A stretch of 9,258 nt of DNA. Origin: an uncultured Collinsella sp. (GTDB taxonomy: Bacteria; Actinomycetota; Coriobacteriia; Coriobacteriales; Coriobacteriaceae). Numbering within the stretch: position 1 is the stretch's first letter; each line of letters starts with the position of its first letter. The stretch lies in assembly GCA_902482615.1 (NCBI GenBank), contig CABTAA010000052.1, positions 1 through 9,258 on the forward strand, read 5' to 3'. Positions 7,215 through 9,258 of this stretch are shown here, in pieces. A program made the position numbers and the translations under genes. The notes below the pieces were generated by a model that had not been told where the DNA came from, did not search any database, and saw only the letters and a list, made by a program, of their open reading frames with translations.

Positions 7215-8432
7215 ATGGATAGCGATGCCAAACTGAACATCTTGACCGATGCCCTAGCTGCCGCCGGGGCCTCGGCATTGGCAATCGATGCACGTGGGGA
7301 CGTCGCGATCTCGACCATGAATGACGCGGCGCTTGAGCGGGATGTGGCGGCTTTTGTAGCTGAGCGCTTCGACCGTATAGGAGACGGCGCGCGTCTGGTT
7401 ATGGGACGTGCGGGTGCGCGCCTGAGCCTGACCGTTCGCCCCACCGACAAAGAGGGCGGGGGCCTTTGGGTCGTCGTGGTCCGCGGGGCGCGCGGTGCCG
7501 CGGCGCATGCGGGTATCGAGTGGCTCAACGCCGACGAAGTTGAGACCCGCTACGAATCGAGCGCGTACGGCATCGTTGAAGGGGCGGCCTCGGTGGCTGC
7601 ACCGGTTGCAGAGAGTTACGCGCGCGGTGTGCCCCTTATGCTCGAGGGCGAGCTGGGGGCGGGTCAGGTCGAGATCGCCAAGCGCCTCTATCTGGACGGT
7701 CCTTTTGCCGGTCAGCCCTTTGTTTCCGTTGCGCTCGATGAGCTCACCGAGCGCGGTTGGCGCCATGTGCTCAAAAGCGCCGAATCGCCGTTGTTCCAAA
7801 TGGGGCTGACCCTTTGCATTGAGGGCTGGAACGCGGTTGGCCCCCAGCGCCTCCGCGAGCTGGTCTCCACGATGACCGACACCGCGTTGGCGACGCGCTG
7901 CCATGTGGTGCTGACGGCGAATGACATGCCGGGCGGCGGCGAAAGTGATCAAGCCGCCTTTGTGACCGAGAGCTTCGCCTGTGCGGTGAGCGTGGCGCCG
8001 GCAATCGCCGAGCAGGGAGCCGCGTCGACGAAGGTCGCGCGCTATTTGGAATATCTCGCTGATGCATTTGGGACGGCAACGCCCACGCTGTCTGCCACGG
8101 CGACGAAGACGCTCGATGCTTACCGCTGGCCGCGCAACTATCTGCAGCTCCGCGAGGTCTCGGAACGACTGTATATATTGGTGGGGGCGGGCACGGTGGA
8201 CCGCGCTGTGGCGGAGGAAGTGCTCGCCCAAGAGGACGTGATTAAGACCGCAACCTTTGGCGCCCCGACGCTCGAAAGTGACCTGTATATCCTGCGACCG
8301 CTGGCCGATACCGAGCGAGATATCGCGCATCTGGTTGTAGATCATCTCCACGGCAACCGGACTCGTGCGGCAGAGGTGCTGGGTATAAGCCGTACAACGC
8401 TGTGGCGCTTGCTGAAGGACGATGACCGTTGA
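7215..8432 (+). CDS. Degenerate sigma-54-activator-like regulator with Fis-type HTH
   Basis: This complete 405-residue protein is organised like the core of a bacterial enhancer-binding protein, with the ATPase worn away. Residues 1-115 form a region I cannot assign. Residues 138-240 resemble the start of the AAA+ domain: LEGELGAGQVEIAKRLYL aligns with the Walker A loop GExGxGKE, but Q151 replaces the lysine. QPFVSVALDEL matches the following pFv.vnC..l segment. LTLCIEGWNAVGPQRLRELV aligns with the Walker B region, but EG replaces the DE pair. No GAFTGA loop is present. VVLTAND (231-237) and YRWPRNYLQLREVSERL (303-319) match the later sensor regions. HGNRTRAAEVLGISRTTLWR (379-398) is a Fis-type helix-turn-helix. 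It should bind DNA but probably cannot hydrolyse ATP or remodel sigma-54 polymerase. The ATG has AGGGG 6 bases upstream. The in-frame TTG at 7014 is not credible because its extension runs through the inverted repeats. Targets are unknown. Confidence 0.85.
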   Translation: MDSDAKLNILTDALAAAGASALAIDARGDVAISTMNDAALERDVAAFVAERFDRIGDGARLVMGRAGARLSLTVRPTDKEGGGLWVVVVRGARGAAAHAGIEWLNADEVETRYESSAYGIVEGAASVAAPVAESYARGVPLMLEGELGAGQVEIAKRLYLDGPFAGQPFVSVALDELTERGWRHVLKSAESPLFQMGLTLCIEGWNAVGPQRLRELVSTMTDTALATRCHVVLTANDMPGGGESDQAAFVTESFACAVSVAPAIAEQGAASTKVARYLEYLADAFGTATPTLSATATKTLDAYRWPRNYLQLREVSERLYILVGAGTVDRAVAEEVLAQEDVIKTATFGAPTLESDLYILRPLADTERDIAHLVVDHLHGNRTRAAEVLGISRTTLWRLLKDDDR

Positions 8433-8443
8433 GCGAGGCGCCC

Positions 8444-8472
8444 GTGACCGCGCGCGACGCGTGTGCTACAGT
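8444..8472 (+). promoter_or_regulatory. Promoter of the small membrane protein gene
   Basis: A -35-like GTGACC (8444-8449, 4 of 6), a 17-base spacer and an extended -10 TGC-TACAGT (8464-8472) would start transcription near 8479 and give a leader of about 38 bases. It lies just after the stop of the preceding regulator, so the downstream gene probably has its own transcript. It also argues against the GTG at 8463 as a start codon. Confidence 0.45.
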
Positions 8473-8516
8473 CCAAAGCGTTATTGTTTCGATTTGGTTA
8501 CGGCGTGCGAGGGCAT

Positions 8517-9092
8517 ATGGCTGAGACTTCAAAACCGAGCCGCAGAAGGCGGAGTGCCGCGCCGGTCAACCGACGCACGACATCGGTGACGTGGGGCAAA
8601 CACGCCTCGGGGTTTGATGGCTCGTTCAAGCGCACTAAATACGGCTATCCTTCGGCAAGCGCCCGCTTGGCAATGCAGGCAGAGTCCTCACTGTGGGGCC
8701 GCAAACGCGTGGTGGGCTCAAAACTCAAGCACGACGGAACGCTCGGTTACATCAGCCGCGGGGCGGCTCGCCGCAGTGGACTCAATCCGGCTGGTTGGCA
8801 TCGTTATGTTCCGATCGTGGCCGTCGTTGCAGTGATCGTCATCGCACTCGCTGCGCTTGGCTACGCCGGCGGTGGCGCCAACTTGGACGCAGTGTTTAAA
8901 TCGCCCGAGCTCGCGCATGCAGGCACAGAAGTTATCGAGGGCGCTCAGACCCAGACAGGCGTCGCACCCCAGCGCGGCATCGTCGCGGCGGCCTCCACCA
9001 TCGCCGATGCACAAAAGGACGAGGACGAGCAAGGCAGCGAAGCCGAAACGACTCACACGAACGAAACGACGACAACGGCGACGTCAATATAA
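8517..9092 (+). CDS. Hypothetical single-pass membrane protein, basic N-terminus and acidic Thr-rich tail
   Basis: I do not recognise a family. The 191-residue protein begins with a strongly basic segment (residues 1-95, many Arg and Lys), contains one membrane segment at about 98-118 (VPIVAVVAVIVIALAALGYA), and ends in a tail of about 70 residues. The tail becomes acidic (QKDEDEQGSEAE) and ends in a Thr-rich stretch (TTHTNETTTTATSI), so it looks disordered. By the positive-inside rule the basic part faces the cytoplasm and the tail lies outside. The aromatic and glycine-rich stretch TSVTWGKHASGFDGSFKRTK (22-41) is the part most likely to be conserved. The ATG at 8517 is preferred because a promoter -10 overlaps the earlier in-frame GTG at 8463. 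Its ribosome site, GAGGG, is only 3 bases away, which leaves some doubt. A cell-envelope or cell-division accessory role would be a guess. Confidence 0.72.
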   Translation: MAETSKPSRRRRSAAPVNRRTTSVTWGKHASGFDGSFKRTKYGYPSASARLAMQAESSLWGRKRVVGSKLKHDGTLGYISRGAARRSGLNPAGWHRYVPIVAVVAVIVIALAALGYAGGGANLDAVFKSPELAHAGTEVIEGAQTQTGVAPQRGIVAAASTIADAQKDEDEQGSEAETTHTNETTTTATSI

Positions 9093-9101
9093 GTTGCGAG
9101 T

Positions 9102-9140
9102 GGGGCAGCTAAAATGGCCCCGTCCCAAATTAGCCACCCC
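9102..9140. repeat. Intergenic hairpin with a loop core like that of the 45-base repeat
   Basis: GGGGCAGCTAA (9102-9112) pairs with TTAGCCACCCC (9130-9140). All 11 positions pair in minus-strand RNA, two of them as G-U wobbles, while the plus strand has two mismatches there. The segment AAAATGGCCCCGTCCC (9111-9126) differs from AAAATGAACCTGTCCC of copy B at 3 of 16 positions, although the stems are unrelated. It separates two convergent genes and could end either transcript, but no T-run follows. Confidence 0.5.
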
Positions 9141-9156
9141 CGCTGACGCTCCTGGG

Positions 9157-9258
9157 TTACCTTACGTAGATGATGTTGTCGCGGCGCGGCTTTGCCTCGG
9201 GTAGCGTGTCCTCGGCGTAGCCAAGAATGCAGTTACCGACACCGCGCAGGCTGCCGCC
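9157..9258 (-). CDS. C-terminal tail of a nitroreductase-family protein (partial)
   Basis: On the minus strand the frame enters from the right edge and ends in TAA at 9157-9159, leaving 33 residues. The tail runs through NCILGYAEDTLPEAKPRRDN to a C-terminal YVR. The pattern of a hydrophobic strand, then ILGY, then an acidic and proline-containing turn, then KPRR, is the usual C-terminus of FMN-dependent nitroreductases (I.LGYP...KPR). The family call rests on this short piece only, and the flavin-binding residues lie outside the window. The gene converges on the small membrane protein gene, with a hairpin between them. Confidence 0.6.
   Translation of the reverse strand, partial: GGSLRGVGNCILGYAEDTLPEAKPRRDNIIYVR

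Noticed and set aside
7254..8351. 365-codon minus-strand frame opposite the degenerate activator gene
   Set aside because: It is antisense to a protein with a recognisable Fis HTH and AAA+ remnants, and it has no domain of its own.

Overview
The window looks like a chromosomal segment of a GC-rich anaerobic gut actinobacterium, most probably Collinsella or a close relative in the Coriobacteriia. That assignment is an inference from the high GC content, the protein styles (a glmS transcribed alone, a YeiH-type exporter, many one-gene regulators) and the short hairpin repeats between genes. No marker gene proves it. Nothing in the window looks like a phage, transposon, CRISPR array or RNA operon. 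It is an ordinary housekeeping and regulatory neighbourhood made of single-gene transcription units, and it is rich in intergenic hairpins.

Left part (1-1606). A LarE-type sulfur transferase (minus strand, cut by the left edge) has a good promoter and diverges from a HAD-family phosphatase or phosphomutase-like gene (plus strand). A perfect 19-bp bidirectional terminator ends the HAD gene and also the convergent LacI-family regulator.

Middle part (1634-5020). The LacI-family regulator (minus) has an extended -10 promoter and a CG-centred pseudopalindrome in its leader that suggests autoregulation. The roughly 310-base region between it and glmS holds, in order, the lacI operator and promoter, a 45-bp hairpin repeat, a second unrelated hairpin, and a TGGTAT/ATACCA inverted repeat that may be an operator for glmS. 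glmS (plus) is complete and ends at a bidirectional terminator. A second, inverted copy of the 45-bp repeat lies just past that terminator, at the 3' end of the convergent GntR/FCD regulator. The two copies therefore bracket glmS.

Right part (5019-9258). The GntR/FCD regulator (minus) diverges from a YeiH/UPF0324 putative exporter (plus), a pairing that suggests control of the exporter. A structured 266-base gap with long inverted repeats follows. It leads to a regulator-like protein that resembles the AAA+ and Fis-HTH parts of sigma-54 activators but has lost the key ATPase residues. After it come a small single-pass membrane protein with its own promoter, and the C-terminal tail of a nitroreductase-like protein (minus strand, cut by the right edge). 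A further hairpin sits between those last two. Its loop shares a core with the 45-bp repeat although its stem differs.

The points most worth following are the degenerate sigma-54-activator-like protein, the hairpin repeat family around glmS, and the candidate operators of lacI and glmS. The window gives no clear evidence of a wholly new multi-gene system.
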